Origin: JACKDX01 sp964640175
GTDB taxonomy: Bacteria; Myxococcota_A; Polyangia; Polyangiales; GCA-016699535
Length of the DNA: 64,000 bases
Direction of reading: 5' to 3'
Assembly (NCBI GenBank): GCA_964640175.1
Contig: CAZXFW010000001.1
Coordinates: forward strand, 186,001-250,000
The notes below the pieces were generated by a model, which saw only the letters and a program-made list of their open reading frames with translations, was not told where the DNA came from and ran no database searches. Within the stretch, counting starts at the first letter, position 1. Every line of letters starts with the position of its first letter. Below are positions 7,800 through 17,388 of the stretch, in pieces. The translations under genes were made by a program, and so were the position numbers.

Positions 7800-9788
7800 T
7801 TATTGAGATGAATTTGTGGTGAGAGCACGCAGCCGATCTCGTAGACGGGCCGCTTTTTCAAAATCTAACATTTCTGCTGCTTCAAGCATTTGAGCACGAA
7901 TAGTGTCAATGTCAGCTTGTGTTGCAGGTGAATTTTCGCCATCCCCTGATGCAGTCGAAGTCAAGGGCAGATAATCCGTGTTTCCAACATTGGGTCGCAT
8001 ATCTAAAACAGCTTTACGTATGGTCTGTGGAGTAATGTGGTGCTTTTTATTGTAAGCACTTTGCACTGCGCGGCGTCGGTCAGTTTCGGTAATGGCGTAG
8101 TTCATAGCATGTGTAATTTTCTCTGCATACATGATGACTTTGCCGTGTTGATTGCGTGCGGCACGTCCAATCGTTTGAATCAACGATCGGGGTGATCTTA
8201 AAAAACCTTCCTTGTCGGCATCCAGAATGGCAACCAAAGAAACTTCGGGAAGATCAAGGCCTTCGCGTAATAAATTGATACCCACAAGCACATCAAACTC
8301 ACCGCGCCGAAGATCTCGTAGAATTTCCATGCGTTCCAGCGTGTCGATATCGCTGTGCAGGTAACGCACACGAACATTAAGTTCAGCATAATACTCCGTG
8401 AGATCTTCAGCCATGCGTTTTGTTAGTGTAGTAATCAACACGCGTTCCTGTTTTTCGATTCGCTTACGAATTTCTGCCAAGAGATCATCCACTTGGTTTT
8501 TGGCAGAACGTACTTCGATTTCAGGATCCGTCAGTCCTGTGGGACGGATGATTTGCTCTACGACGACTCCCTGGGTTTGTTCAAACTCCCAATCTCCAGG
8601 AGTTGCGCTTACACAGATCATGCATCTGATGTGTTTGAGAAATTCCTCAAATCGTAATGGACGATTGTCCAATGCACTCGGAAGTCTAAAGCCATAGTCC
8701 ACCAACGTTTGCTTTCTGGCACGATCGCCTCGATACATGGCGCCAAGCTGAGGCACAGTCTGGTGTGACTCATCGAGGACAATTAAAAAATCATCAGGGA
8801 AATATTCGAGCAACGTGGGCGGAGGATCTCCCCCATTTCTACTGGAAAGGTGACGGGAATAGTTTTCAATCCCATGACAAAATCCCATTTGTTCTAACAT
8901 TTCGAGATCGTACAACGTGCGTTGTTCGAGGCGTTGATATTCTAAAAGCTTGTTTTCGCTTTTTAATTTTCCAAGCTGTTCTCTTAGTTCAGTTTGAACA
9001 GATTGAATAGCACGTTTGATTTCATCTTCAGGTGTTACATAGTGAGATCCAGGATAAACAGCGTATCGCTCAAGCTCTCGCAAGATGGTTCCTCGAATGG
9101 GATTGATCTCAGCAATACGTTCAATTTCATCCCCCCAAAACTCAATGCGTACGGCGCGGTCCTGTTCGTAAGTGGGATATACTTCAACGACATCGCCGCG
9201 TACTCGAAAACTACCACGATGAAAATCGGTATCGTTGCGTTCGTATTGGATATTCACTAGCTGACGCAATAAAGCATCTCTGCCGAGGGCATCTCCTTTT
9301 TTAAGTTGCACCAACATTTCGATATAGGTGCCTTTCGATCCAATGCCATAAATACACGATACACTTGCCACAATGATCACGTCATCACGTGAAAGTAGTG
9401 AACGCGTAGCGCTATGACGCATGCGATCAATCTCATCATTGATCAATGCATCTTTTTCAATAAACGTATCAGTGCTTGGAACGTAAGCCTCTGGTTGGTA
9501 GTAATCATAGTAACTGACGAAGTATTCCACGGCGTTGGTTGGAAACAGTTCGCGCATTTCAGCGTAAAGCTGTGCTGCGAGTGTTTTGTTGGGTGCAATA
9601 ATTAAGGTGGGCTTTTGCACCTGCGCAATGACATTGGCTATCGTAAACGTTTTGCCGCTTCCCGTAATGCCAAGGAGCACCTGTATGTTATCACCACGCT
9701 GGACACCAGCCGTCAGCTCTTTTATGGCATTGGCTTGATCGCCAGCAGGCGCAAAACTTGAGCTTAAGACAAAACGTTGGGATGACAT
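7800..9788 (-). CDS. uvrB: excinuclease ABC subunit B
   Basis: DNA damage-verification helicase of nucleotide excision repair; it receives lesions from UvrA and recruits UvrC. About 662 residues. It has Walker A GITGSGKTFT, the beta-hairpin segment SYYDYYQPEAYVP that clamps DNA, the helicase motif DESH, motif VI QTIGRAARN, and a C-terminal UVR domain (DFEKAARLRDRLRAL) that binds UvrC. The Met at 9788 (MSSQRFVLSSSFAPAGDQ) suits the family; the longer frame to 9827 would overlap serC. It lies 19 bases after serC on the same strand. Confidence 0.97.
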   Translation of the reverse strand: MSSQRFVLSSSFAPAGDQANAIKELTAGVQRGDNIQVLLGITGSGKTFTIANVIAQVQKPTLIIAPNKTLAAQLYAEMRELFPTNAVEYFVSYYDYYQPEAYVPSTDTFIEKDALINDEIDRMRHSATRSLLSRDDVIIVASVSCIYGIGSKGTYIEMLVQLKKGDALGRDALLRQLVNIQYERNDTDFHRGSFRVRGDVVEVYPTYEQDRAVRIEFWGDEIERIAEINPIRGTILRELERYAVYPGSHYVTPEDEIKRAIQSVQTELREQLGKLKSENKLLEYQRLEQRTLYDLEMLEQMGFCHGIENYSRHLSSRNGGDPPPTLLEYFPDDFLIVLDESHQTVPQLGAMYRGDRARKQTLVDYGFRLPSALDNRPLRFEEFLKHIRCMICVSATPGDWEFEQTQGVVVEQIIRPTGLTDPEIEVRSAKNQVDDLLAEIRKRIEKQERVLITTLTKRMAEDLTEYYAELNVRVRYLHSDIDTLERMEILRDLRRGEFDVLVGINLLREGLDLPEVSLVAILDADKEGFLRSPRSLIQTIGRAARNQHGKVIMYAEKITHAMNYAITETDRRRAVQSAYNKKHHITPQTIRKAVLDMRPNVGNTDYLPLTSTASGDGENSPATQADIDTIRAQMLEAAEMLDFEKAARLRDRLRALTTNSSQ

Positions 9789-9807
9789 TATAGACGGTGG
9801 CGTAATG

Positions 9808-10899
9808 TCACCGGTTTGCTTTGGCAAACGTGTTCATGAATTCCACCAATCTGGCCACGTTTTCTTTGCTTACGGCATTATAAATGGATGCACGTATTCC
9901 GCCGACAGAGCGGTGGCCCTTAAGTCCAACCATGCCTGCTTGCGTTGATTCAGCGACGAATTTTTTCTCTAGCGCTTCATTGGTTAAGTTAAACACCACG
10001 TTCATTATAGAACGTGACTCTTGTTCAACATCACATCGGTAAAACCCTTGATGTTGAACAATCGTCTCGTAGAGCATGGCAGCCTTTTCTTGATTAACCT
10101 TACCAATGGCTGAAAGCCCACCTTCATCTTTGAGCCACCGAAGCACGTTACGCATCATGTAAATGGAAAATGTGGGTGGCGTGTTAAGCAATGAGTTTGC
10201 TTTTGCATGTGGCGCGTACTGAAAGATTTCAGGAATGTCTGTGCGTCCATTTTCAACCAAGTCTTTACGCACAATCACCACTGTGACTCCCGAAGGGCCT
10301 ATGTTTTTCTGTGCACCTGCATAAATGAGACCAAACTTGGAAACATCGAGCTCGCGACACAAGATGTCGCTCGACATGTCTGCAATCAACGGCACATCGC
10401 CGGTATCGGGAAACGAGTGAAATTGCGTACCAAAAATAGTGTTATTCGATGTCACATGCACATAACACGCATTCGCCGACAGCTTAAGTTCAGAAGGCTT
10501 AGGGATACGTCGGTACACGCCGTCTACATGGGTACTGGCAGCAATGTTAACCTTTCCAATCTTCTCAGCTTCTTTCGCTGCGCCTTCCGACCATGCACCA
10601 GTAAGCACGTAATCGGCAGACTGTCCTTGGCGAAGCAAGTTCATGGGCACCATGGCAAACTGACCGCGCGCGCCTCCTTGTAAGAACAACACGTGGTACC
10701 TGTCGCTGATACCAAGAAGTTCGCGTAGCAATGAAATCGCTTCGTTGTGAGTGGCTTCGTATTCCTTGCCGCGATGGCTGTGTTCCATCACCGACATGCC
10801 GGTGCCTTCAAAATCAAGGAACTCTTTTTGCGCATATTCCAACGCTGCGAGCGGTAAAGCGCTTGGGCCTGGGTTGAAATTCACTATGCGATGCACCAT
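9808..10899 (-). CDS. serC: phosphoserine aminotransferase
   Basis: PLP-dependent enzyme converting 3-phosphohydroxypyruvate and glutamate to phosphoserine in serine synthesis; it also acts in one route to pyridoxal phosphate. About 363 residues. It starts MVHRIVNFNPGPSALP, with the family sequence FNPGPSALP at the N-terminus. The PLP lysine is in YAGAQKNIGPSG, and the C-terminus has KGHRSVGGIRASIYNA. The start at 10899 is preferred to 10917 because it matches the family N-terminus. It is followed by uvrB and preceded by tRNA-Ala on the same strand. Confidence 0.97.
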   Translation of the reverse strand: MVHRIVNFNPGPSALPLAALEYAQKEFLDFEGTGMSVMEHSHRGKEYEATHNEAISLLRELLGISDRYHVLFLQGGARGQFAMVPMNLLRQGQSADYVLTGAWSEGAAKEAEKIGKVNIAASTHVDGVYRRIPKPSELKLSANACYVHVTSNNTIFGTQFHSFPDTGDVPLIADMSSDILCRELDVSKFGLIYAGAQKNIGPSGVTVVIVRKDLVENGRTDIPEIFQYAPHAKANSLLNTPPTFSIYMMRNVLRWLKDEGGLSAIGKVNQEKAAMLYETIVQHQGFYRCDVEQESRSIMNVVFNLTNEALEKKFVAESTQAGMVGLKGHRSVGGIRASIYNAVSKENVARLVEFMNTFAKANR

Positions 10900-10928
10900 A
10901 TCAATGCTCCTTAACAAAAATCATCTCG

Positions 10929-11001
<73 letters not shown>

Positions 11002-11032
11002 TGAAGGCCACGTACTATACACGGCTACGATG

Positions 11033-11728
11033 TCACTGCAAACGCGACATAGCTAGGCATATCTCAAGCAGTCCTGACTGAGCTGCGGCTAGAGCCAAAG
11101 CCTCATCCGTGTTGTCACAATAAGGAAAATTCACCACTGGAAGAGAGAGCCGTTCTTCCAAAATGCGTTGGTTATAGACTGTGCTTGCATCCGTGGATTC
11201 TCCTTGTACTAACACAACCGCTGCTAACGTGACGCCGGAGTGTTTCATGCACTCTGCGGTACTTAGCGTCCATGACAACACACCAAGCTGATCGTGACTC
11301 ACTAAGATGGCAGGCAGCCGCAGCCGCGTGACAAGATCTGCCATGGTATGTGTCTTAGAGATCGGCACATAAAAACCACCCGCACCTTCCACAATGACGT
11401 AATCAACGTGAGCAACAGTTGCTTCTGTGGCTTGCACAAGTTCATCCAACACAAGAGGTGGATGGCTTCCCTGAATCTCAATCGCGTAAGGCGCAAGTGC
11501 TTCTTTAGCTCGATACCAACCTGCGGCATGTGCTATCTCAGGCCGATCACACGCTTTGGCCAACATCACGGCATCAGCGTGCTCCGGATTCCAACCTGTC
11601 TCGATGGGCTTAATGGCTGCAACATTCACGCCATGCTGACGTAACGCACGACTTAATCCACGGCTTACCCATGTTTTACCTACGCTTGTCCCTGTGCCTG
11701 TGACAAACACTCCTGTGCGCATTGTCAT
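11033..11728 (-). CDS. bioD: dethiobiotin synthetase
   Basis: Closes the ureido ring of dethiobiotin from 7,8-diaminopelargonic acid, CO2 and ATP. The 231-residue protein has the P-loop GTGTSVGKTW near residue 10, the VAAIKPIETG segment, and VIVEGAGGFYVPI, all hallmarks of BioD. It overlaps bioF by one base (TAATG), so translation is coupled. bioA, bioB and bioC are not in the window, so the pathway genes are split. Confidence 0.95.
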   Translation of the reverse strand: MTMRTGVFVTGTGTSVGKTWVSRGLSRALRQHGVNVAAIKPIETGWNPEHADAVMLAKACDRPEIAHAAGWYRAKEALAPYAIEIQGSHPPLVLDELVQATEATVAHVDYVIVEGAGGFYVPISKTHTMADLVTRLRLPAILVSHDQLGVLSWTLSTAECMKHSGVTLAAVVLVQGESTDASTVYNQRILEERLSLPVVNFPYCDNTDEALALAAAQSGLLEICLAMSRLQ

Positions 11729-12906
11729 TAACCCATGCTTGAAGATAAGTGACGCCGCAGATCACCAAATGTCTCGATGGTTTGCTCGATGTGTGAATCA
11801 CTGTGGCTGGCCATCGGGGCGAGTCTCAAGCGACTTGTCCCCGAAGGGACGCTTGGCGGGCGAATGCCTTGGACAAAGACGCCATGCTGCAAAAGCCAGG
11901 CAGAAAGCTGCATCGTGAGCACAGGATCGCGCGTCACGATCGGAATGATCGGAGTTGCCCCTTCAAGCACTGGAAAATCGAGTTCTTGGAGTGCCTGGCG
12001 TAACCGGTGTGCATGCTTGAGCACACGCGCGCGCTCCGCATCAGCTCTGCGTACCAAATCAGTAGCCACGATGATCGTCGCCGCCAGAAAAGGAGGTATC
12101 GCTGTAGAGAACACAAAGCTTCTTGCGCGGTTGATCAAATATCGGGTTATGACAGCGGGTCCTGCTAGAAACGCGCCGCTGAGTCCAAAGCTCTTGCCAA
12201 AGGTAGCCACGATCGCATCTGCTTTAACGTTAAGCGCTGCACATAAGCCACGGCCTTCTGGGCCCAATACCCCTAGCGCATGCGCTTCGTCCACCATCAA
12301 GAACGCATCATAGGCGTCACATAACTCCCGAAGACTTTCCAACGGTGCAAGGTCGCCATCCATAGAAAACACGGACTCCGTAATCACCAACGCATGACGC
12401 CCTGAGTGTCGGTGAGTGCGTAATTGTTCCTCCAGATGTTGCACATCGCGATGATGATAGATGTGAACGGCTGCGTTGCTGAGGCGGCATCCGTCAATCA
12501 AACTGGCATGGTTGATACTGTCGCTAAACACCACGTCATCTTCGGTGACCAATGCCGAAACCGTACCAACGTTGCTCGCGTATCCACTCGAAAATATCAA
12601 TGCATCTTCTGTTCCTAAATAATCCGCGAGATATTTTTCGGCTCGTCGGTGGCTTTCAAGAGTACCGGAGACTAGGCGGGAAGAGCCTGCCCCCACGCCT
12701 TCACGTGTAACCGCTTCTTGGATGGCGGCTACAAGAAGCGAATGATTGGCAAATCCGAGGTAGTTGTTGGAACAGAGGCAGAGCACCTCTTTGCCATCAA
12801 TCTGAACCGTAGGGCCCATGGGGCCGGTGATAGTGAAAGGAGAGCGCAGAAGCCCTGCATGCGATAGGTCGTCGAGGGTATGTTGGAGGTGTTGTAAGAG
12901 CCCCAT
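11728..12906 (-). CDS. bioF: 8-amino-7-oxononanoate synthase
   Basis: PLP enzyme condensing pimeloyl-ACP or pimeloyl-CoA with alanine in the first committed step of biotin ring assembly. The 392 residues are the normal length. Family landmarks are LCLCSNNYLGFANHS, GAGSSRLVSGTLESHRRAE, DEAHALGVLGPEGRG and the PLP lysine in TFGKSFGLSGAF. The alternative 2-amino-3-ketobutyrate CoA ligase is less likely because bioD follows with a one-base overlap. It is first in the pair; its promoter should lie in 12907-13000. Confidence 0.92.
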   Translation of the reverse strand: MGLLQHLQHTLDDLSHAGLLRSPFTITGPMGPTVQIDGKEVLCLCSNNYLGFANHSLLVAAIQEAVTREGVGAGSSRLVSGTLESHRRAEKYLADYLGTEDALIFSSGYASNVGTVSALVTEDDVVFSDSINHASLIDGCRLSNAAVHIYHHRDVQHLEEQLRTHRHSGRHALVITESVFSMDGDLAPLESLRELCDAYDAFLMVDEAHALGVLGPEGRGLCAALNVKADAIVATFGKSFGLSGAFLAGPAVITRYLINRARSFVFSTAIPPFLAATIIVATDLVRRADAERARVLKHAHRLRQALQELDFPVLEGATPIIPIVTRDPVLTMQLSAWLLQHGVFVQGIRPPSVPSGTSRLRLAPMASHSDSHIEQTIETFGDLRRHLSSSMG

Positions 12907-13220
12907 AGTCGCCGTGTTTATGGATATAGCTCAAATCGAGCACTGAGGGAACGTCGTTCGTGGTCTCAGGTGGCTTCTTGTAAAGAGACCTAGACCGTCC
13001 GATGTTTCACGTGGAAAACAAGTAATTACAATAAGATACAGAGATCGCGCACCGGTGCTACGTTTAGGGATACATCCATCAGTTTTTTTCATCCCCTTGT
13101 TTGTGGACGCCTTCTGCGAGTCGGTGCGAGTGCTTTGGTGGCGGGACGGCCGGCTTCCTACACAAGGCGGGAAGAAGCCTTGCGGTCTCAACTATGAGCC
13201 GGATACACTGTGTCCAAACC
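12907..13220. other. intergenic region between bioF and the J-protein gene
   Basis: This 314-base divergent gap should hold the promoters of bioF and of the J-protein gene at 13221. The only recognisable element is a parS-like site at 13003. I see no BirA-type operator, no sigma-32 or CIRCE element, and no RNA gene. A continuous frame runs from 13101 into the J-protein gene, but its N-terminal 40 residues do not resemble a J protein. Confidence 0.5.
13003..13018. promoter_or_regulatory. parS-like site (imperfect)
   Basis: TGTTTCACGTGGAAAA matches 14 of 16 positions of the widely conserved ParB-binding sequence TGTTTCACGTGAAACA, including the whole CACGTG core and left arm. A better copy lies 1.2 kb away at 14215 on the other side of the J-protein gene. 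Both are followed within about 20 bases by a similar AT-rich stretch containing ATTACAAT. Confidence 0.5.
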
Positions 13221-14204
13221 ATGGCTGAAACCGACTATTATCACGAGCTTGGGGTTGCGCGGACGGCTAGCCCTGCGGAGATCAAGACGGCCTATCGTAA
13301 ACTGGCCAGAGAACTGCATCCCGATCGAAATCCGGACAACAAAACCGCGGAAGAACGCTTCAAGCGTGTAGCGCACGCGTACGACATTCTGTCGGATGAC
13401 AAAAAACGTAAGCTTTACGATGAGTTCGGGGAGATTGGCCTCCGAGAAGGGTTTGATCCGGAACGGGTGCGTCAGTATCAGCAGTGGGGCGGAGCTCAGG
13501 GGGGACAGCAGGGCCACGTTCAATGGGGCGGCAATCTGGAGGACTTATTCAGCAGTATTGGGGGCACTCAAGGGGTTAACTTTGGAGATCTTGGCGAAAT
13601 CTTTGGACACGTTAGAGGTCGTCCAGGACGCCGCGCAGCCCGGCCGGCTGTGGGCCAAGACATTGAAACCATGGTCGATGTGGATTTCATGGATGCCGTC
13701 AAGGGGGGCGAAAAAGACATCAGTTTTAATGATCCAGGTACAGGCCGCAGAAAGAATCTACGCGTACGTTTGCCTGCCGGTATCAAAAATGGTCATACCC
13801 TACGGCTAAAAGGACAGGGATTGCCGGCTCCAGGAAAAGGTCGTCCAGGAGATTTGTTGCTTCAGATTCATGTAGGAAATCACCCGTTTTTATGGCGTGA
13901 GGAGCAAGAATTACACATGAATTTGCCGGTGACGGTGGGTGAGGCGTGGCGCGGTGCCAAAATCCAAGTTCCTACACCGCAGGGAGATGTTTCTTTGCGT
14001 ATCCCTCCTGAAACCCAGGGTGGCACCACATTAAGACTTAAAGGCAAAGGTATCACCCTAGCTTCAGACAAACAGGGAGATTTGTTTGTACATATACAAA
14101 TTAGACTCCCAAGGGGTGGAACTGCTGCGAAAGGTATCATCGAAGCCCTGGAAGTCCTTGATAACGCGTATCAAGCAGATATTCGGGCTGACATAAAGCT
14201 TTAA
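13221..14204 (+). CDS. CbpA-like J-domain protein (DnaJ without zinc finger)
   Basis: Type II Hsp40 co-chaperone. The N-terminal J domain (about 4-68) has the HPD motif (LHPDRNPDN). A Gly/Gln-rich linker with QWGG and FGDLGEIFG follows, then two DnaJ C-terminal beta domains (about 145-315, including LPAGIKNGHTLRLKGQG). There is no Cys-rich zinc domain, in contrast to the DnaJ at 4015. The Met at 13221 (MAETDYYHELGV) is preferred because the longer frame adds unrelated residues; 13194 is another possible start. Length is about 327 residues, as in CbpA. The gene is flanked by parS-like sites at 13003 and 14215. Confidence 0.9.
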   Translation: MAETDYYHELGVARTASPAEIKTAYRKLARELHPDRNPDNKTAEERFKRVAHAYDILSDDKKRKLYDEFGEIGLREGFDPERVRQYQQWGGAQGGQQGHVQWGGNLEDLFSSIGGTQGVNFGDLGEIFGHVRGRPGRRAARPAVGQDIETMVDVDFMDAVKGGEKDISFNDPGTGRRKNLRVRLPAGIKNGHTLRLKGQGLPAPGKGRPGDLLLQIHVGNHPFLWREEQELHMNLPVTVGEAWRGAKIQVPTPQGDVSLRIPPETQGGTTLRLKGKGITLASDKQGDLFVHIQIRLPRGGTAAKGIIEALEVLDNAYQADIRADIKL

Positions 14205-14214
14205 ACAAAAGCAA

Positions 14215-14230
14215 TGTTTCACGTGAAACG
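14215..14230. promoter_or_regulatory. parS-like site
   Basis: TGTTTCACGTGAAACG matches 15 of 16 positions of the conserved bacterial parS palindrome TGTTTCACGTGAAACA, the centromere-like site bound by ParB. It lies 11 bases after the J-protein gene stop and before uppS. parS sites usually cluster near the replication origin; parA and parB are not in this window. Confidence 0.7.
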
Positions 14231-14310
14231 TCACTACGAGATGTATCTTGTAAAATTACAATATTTGTGTAATATGTTTTCTTCTACTTAAAGCGTGCTA
14301 TGCGGCGGTT

Positions 14311-15093
14311 ATGACGAGTGTGTTGAACTTGCAAACCCTGCCTTCTCACATTGCCATCATCATGGATGGCAATGGGCGGTGGGCTCAGCAACGACACCAA
14401 GCTCGCGCATTTGGCCATCGCAGTGGCAGCGAAGCGGTGAGACGCACGGTTAAAGCATGTAGGCGCTTAGGCATTCGAGCGTTGACGTTGTATGCGTTCA
14501 GTGAGCAAAATTGGCAACGCCCCAGTGCCGAAGTCAGCATTTTGATGCAGTTGCTTGAGGATTTCCTTATTTCAGAACGCGAGGAAGTGAAAACCAATCG
14601 GATCCGCTTTATGGCGTTGGGTCGCATCGAACGGTTGCCTACAAGTTTGCAAACACTGTTACGTAGTTTGGAGCAGGAGACGCGTGAGTTTGATGGCATG
14701 ACATTGTCGATCGCAGTGTCGTATGGTGGTCATGAAGAAATTGCAGATGCTGCTCAAGCACTTGCGCGGCAAGTCGAGCAAGGCACGCTGCGTGCGGAGC
14801 AAGTGGATATGACGTTGCTTGAACAAACGTTGCCATCCATGCAGCTTGGGCCGGTGGATTTGTTAATACGCACCGGCGGTGAACAGCGCATAAGCAACTT
14901 CTTGCTATGGGGAGCAGCCTATGCAGAGCTTTATTTCAGCTCGACATACTGGCCTGATTTTGATGAAAAAGATTTGTATGAAGCCATTGCTGCTTATCAA
15001 CATCGAGAGCGGCGTTATGGAAAAATTACGAGTGTAGAGGAGCGTGTCTCCGTGGATGGTGAGTCGTTAGATACAAGTACTGTAGCTTCTTGA
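14311..15093 (+). CDS. uppS: undecaprenyl diphosphate synthase
   Basis: cis-Prenyltransferase building the C55 lipid carrier for peptidoglycan and surface polysaccharides from farnesyl and isopentenyl diphosphate. The 260-residue protein has the diphosphate-binding motif IIMDGNGRWA (catalytic D19), ALTLYAFSEQNWQRP, and the C-terminal RTGGEQRISNFLLW. These are diagnostic. It is followed after 7 bases by cdsA, a common pairing, so the two are probably co-transcribed. Confidence 0.97.
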   Translation: MTSVLNLQTLPSHIAIIMDGNGRWAQQRHQARAFGHRSGSEAVRRTVKACRRLGIRALTLYAFSEQNWQRPSAEVSILMQLLEDFLISEREEVKTNRIRFMALGRIERLPTSLQTLLRSLEQETREFDGMTLSIAVSYGGHEEIADAAQALARQVEQGTLRAEQVDMTLLEQTLPSMQLGPVDLLIRTGGEQRISNFLLWGAAYAELYFSSTYWPDFDEKDLYEAIAAYQHRERRYGKITSVEERVSVDGESLDTSTVAS

Positions 15094-15100
15094 AATTCGC

Positions 15101-15907
15101 ATGCGATCAAATCTAGGCAAACGGATTGCTTCAGCTGCGGTGCTCATACCGCTTGTGCTTTGGATAATTCTAAAAGCACCAGCGTGGCTCTTCATGGCAG
15201 TGATAAGTCTCTGTGCAGCGCTATGTGCATGGGAGCTTTTGCGAATGGTGTTTAAAGAACAGCCGCTTGTGCAGTTTGCAGGTGCGCTGATGACCATGGT
15301 GGGCATGTTGCATACACGCTATGCGGGAAATGCTCACGATCTTGCGGCAGCATGGATGGTGTTGCTTATCGTGCTTGCGACGATCGGGCTGATCAGTCTT
15401 GGCAGATACCCTTCCTATTATTCACGGATTGGATGGCTTTTGGTGCCGCCTTTTTATATTGGCCTTCCGTTGACTGCGTTGGCGTTATTGCACGCAGAGC
15501 CAGAAGGTGCTGCATGGGTGGTGCTGGCACTCACTCTGGCGTTTGTGGGTGATACAGGTGGTTATGTGGTGGGTAGCCTTTGGGGGACACGTAAGCTTGC
15601 TCCAACGATTTCCCCCAACAAAACTGTTCAAGGTGCAGCTGGTGGTCTTATGGGAAGTCTCATTGCCGCTGTGATCGCCCATGTGTGGTATTTGCCCAGC
15701 GTGTCATGGATAGGTGCGTTGGGGCTTGGCTTTGTGGGCGGGGTAGCTGCTCAAGTCGGAGATTTGTTTGAGTCTTTGATCAAACGTGGCTTTTCGATTA
15801 AAGACAGCAGTCAATTGATTCCTGGACATGGGGGCTTATTGGACAGATTGGACGCCGTCATTTTTACTTCTGTAGTGACATGGCTGTATGTTGGATATGT
15901 GCACTGA
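15101..15907 (+). CDS. cdsA: phosphatidate cytidylyltransferase
   Basis: Integral membrane enzyme making CDP-diacylglycerol from phosphatidate and CTP, the branch point for all phospholipids. The 268 residues form about eight hydrophobic segments. The C-terminal signature SLIKRGFSIKDSSQ continues into IPGHGGLLDRLD, matching the CdsA pattern with its KD and DRxD acidic residues. It sits 7 bases downstream of uppS. Confidence 0.96.
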   Translation: MRSNLGKRIASAAVLIPLVLWIILKAPAWLFMAVISLCAALCAWELLRMVFKEQPLVQFAGALMTMVGMLHTRYAGNAHDLAAAWMVLLIVLATIGLISLGRYPSYYSRIGWLLVPPFYIGLPLTALALLHAEPEGAAWVVLALTLAFVGDTGGYVVGSLWGTRKLAPTISPNKTVQGAAGGLMGSLIAAVIAHVWYLPSVSWIGALGLGFVGGVAAQVGDLFESLIKRGFSIKDSSQLIPGHGGLLDRLDAVIFTSVVTWLYVGYVH

Positions 15908-16042
15908 TGGCGTTTGAGGACATATCAAATATAACGCAGTGCGCCATGTGTGGGTCCTGACTGTATGTTGACGAGGTGAGTAGGGAGTTCTATAGCGGCT
16001 TTCGTGTGTGGCTCAGGCAGCCTAAATCAGGAGTGGTTAACA

Positions 16043-17308
16043 ATGAGTACCGAACGTTATCAGTTTTTCGATGTCATTCAGGCCTATCTGGAAGAGGCTG
16101 CAAAGCTGATCAATTTGCCGCCACACATTGCGAACTTATTGTCGCAGCCCAAGAATGAACTGATCGTTCACTTTCCTGTCCAGATGGACAATGGAGAAAT
16201 ACGAGTCCTCAAAGGCTATCGCATTCAGCACAACAATCTGCTTGGCCCGTACAAAGGTGGCTTGCGCTACCACGAAACAGTGTCATTGGATGACCTCAAA
16301 GCACTTTCTTCGATGATGACGTGGAAGTGTGCGCTGATGGAGATCCCTTTTGGTGGCGCGAAAGGGGGCATCAAAGTTAATCCGCGTGAGCTTTCCCAAG
16401 GCGAACTCATGCGAATGACGCGACGTTTTACGCACGCCCTGGGTTCCAACATAGGGCCGGACTACGACATCCCTGCCCCTGATGTGGGAACCAATGCTCA
16501 GATCATGGTGTGGATGATGGATACATACATGAACACCATTGGTCATGTAGAGAAAAACGCGCAGCGACGGATTGTCACAGGCAAGAGCATTACTTCGGGT
16601 GGCTCGCATGGCCGTGAGAAAGCTACAGCGCAAGGCGTTGTGCATTGCATTACGGAATGGGCGCGTGATCAGCACATGGATCTTGAAGCGAAAACTGCCA
16701 TTATCCAGGGGTTTGGAAACGTGGGGTCGAATACAGCAATGTTACTTGCGAAGCTTGGCGTATCGACGTTAGCGGTAGGGGATCACTCTGGGTACATGCA
16801 AAATCCAGAAGGGTTCAATCCCCATAAGCTTGCGGAATATTGCAAGCAACATGGTTCAATCTCTGGATACCCTCAAGGCCAACCTTGCAGCCGTGAGGAA
16901 TTTTTTGCGACCAAAGCAGATATTTTCATTCCAGCGGCTTTGGAAAATCAGGTAGGTGAAGAAGAGGCACGTGCGCTTCAGGTGCGTTTGGTGGCTGAAG
17001 GCGCCAATGGTCCGTTGAATCCAAAAGGTGAGAAGATTTTACAAGAGCGAGGCATCGACATCGTTCCAGACATTTTGGCGAACAGTGGTGGTGTCACAGT
17101 CAGCTACTATGAATGGGTGCAAAATCGGCGCAGTGAAACGTGGGATTTGGAAGAAGTCGATGCGCGTTTGGAAAAGACCATGAAACGTAATTACCAGCGG
17201 GTTTCACTGATGGCTCGACAGCTCAAGTGCAGCATGCGCCTTGCGGCCTATGGCTTAGCGTTGCAATCTCTGAAAGCCGCATACATTGAACGTGGCATTT
17301 TTCCGTAG
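16043..17308 (+). CDS. gdhA: Glu/Leu/Phe/Val-type dehydrogenase, probably glutamate dehydrogenase
   Basis: Oxidative deamination of glutamate to 2-oxoglutarate, or the reverse. About 421 residues. The N-terminal domain has GPYKGGLRYH and the catalytic-lysine motif PFGGAKGGI; the C-terminal Rossmann domain has VIQGFGNVGSNTAM. The match to the bacterial/archaeal 420-residue class is good, and NAD is the likelier cofactor in that class. The Met at 16043 follows an AGGAG site and matches the family start, so the frame upstream to 16004 is not used. It stands alone, 135 bases after cdsA. Confidence 0.92.
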   Translation: MSTERYQFFDVIQAYLEEAAKLINLPPHIANLLSQPKNELIVHFPVQMDNGEIRVLKGYRIQHNNLLGPYKGGLRYHETVSLDDLKALSSMMTWKCALMEIPFGGAKGGIKVNPRELSQGELMRMTRRFTHALGSNIGPDYDIPAPDVGTNAQIMVWMMDTYMNTIGHVEKNAQRRIVTGKSITSGGSHGREKATAQGVVHCITEWARDQHMDLEAKTAIIQGFGNVGSNTAMLLAKLGVSTLAVGDHSGYMQNPEGFNPHKLAEYCKQHGSISGYPQGQPCSREEFFATKADIFIPAALENQVGEEEARALQVRLVAEGANGPLNPKGEKILQERGIDIVPDILANSGGVTVSYYEWVQNRRSETWDLEEVDARLEKTMKRNYQRVSLMARQLKCSMRLAAYGLALQSLKAAYIERGIFP

Positions 17309-17388
17309 TTGCCAAGGCATCCCGGGCAAAAGCCGTATTTGCGGCAGTTTCGTAAATGTGATGTAAGCCGAACATGAGGACGGGTGCG

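Noticed and set aside
9361..9420. TCACGTGAAAG within uvrB as a further parS site
   Set aside because: Only part of the palindrome matches and it is inside coding sequence. Other CACGTG cores in the window also lack the arms.
10207..10683. A 158-residue plus-strand open frame opposite serC
   Set aside because: Antisense shadow of a clear serC gene.
11777..12313. A 178-residue plus-strand open frame opposite bioF
   Set aside because: Antisense shadow of bioF, with no ribosome-binding site or recognisable domain.
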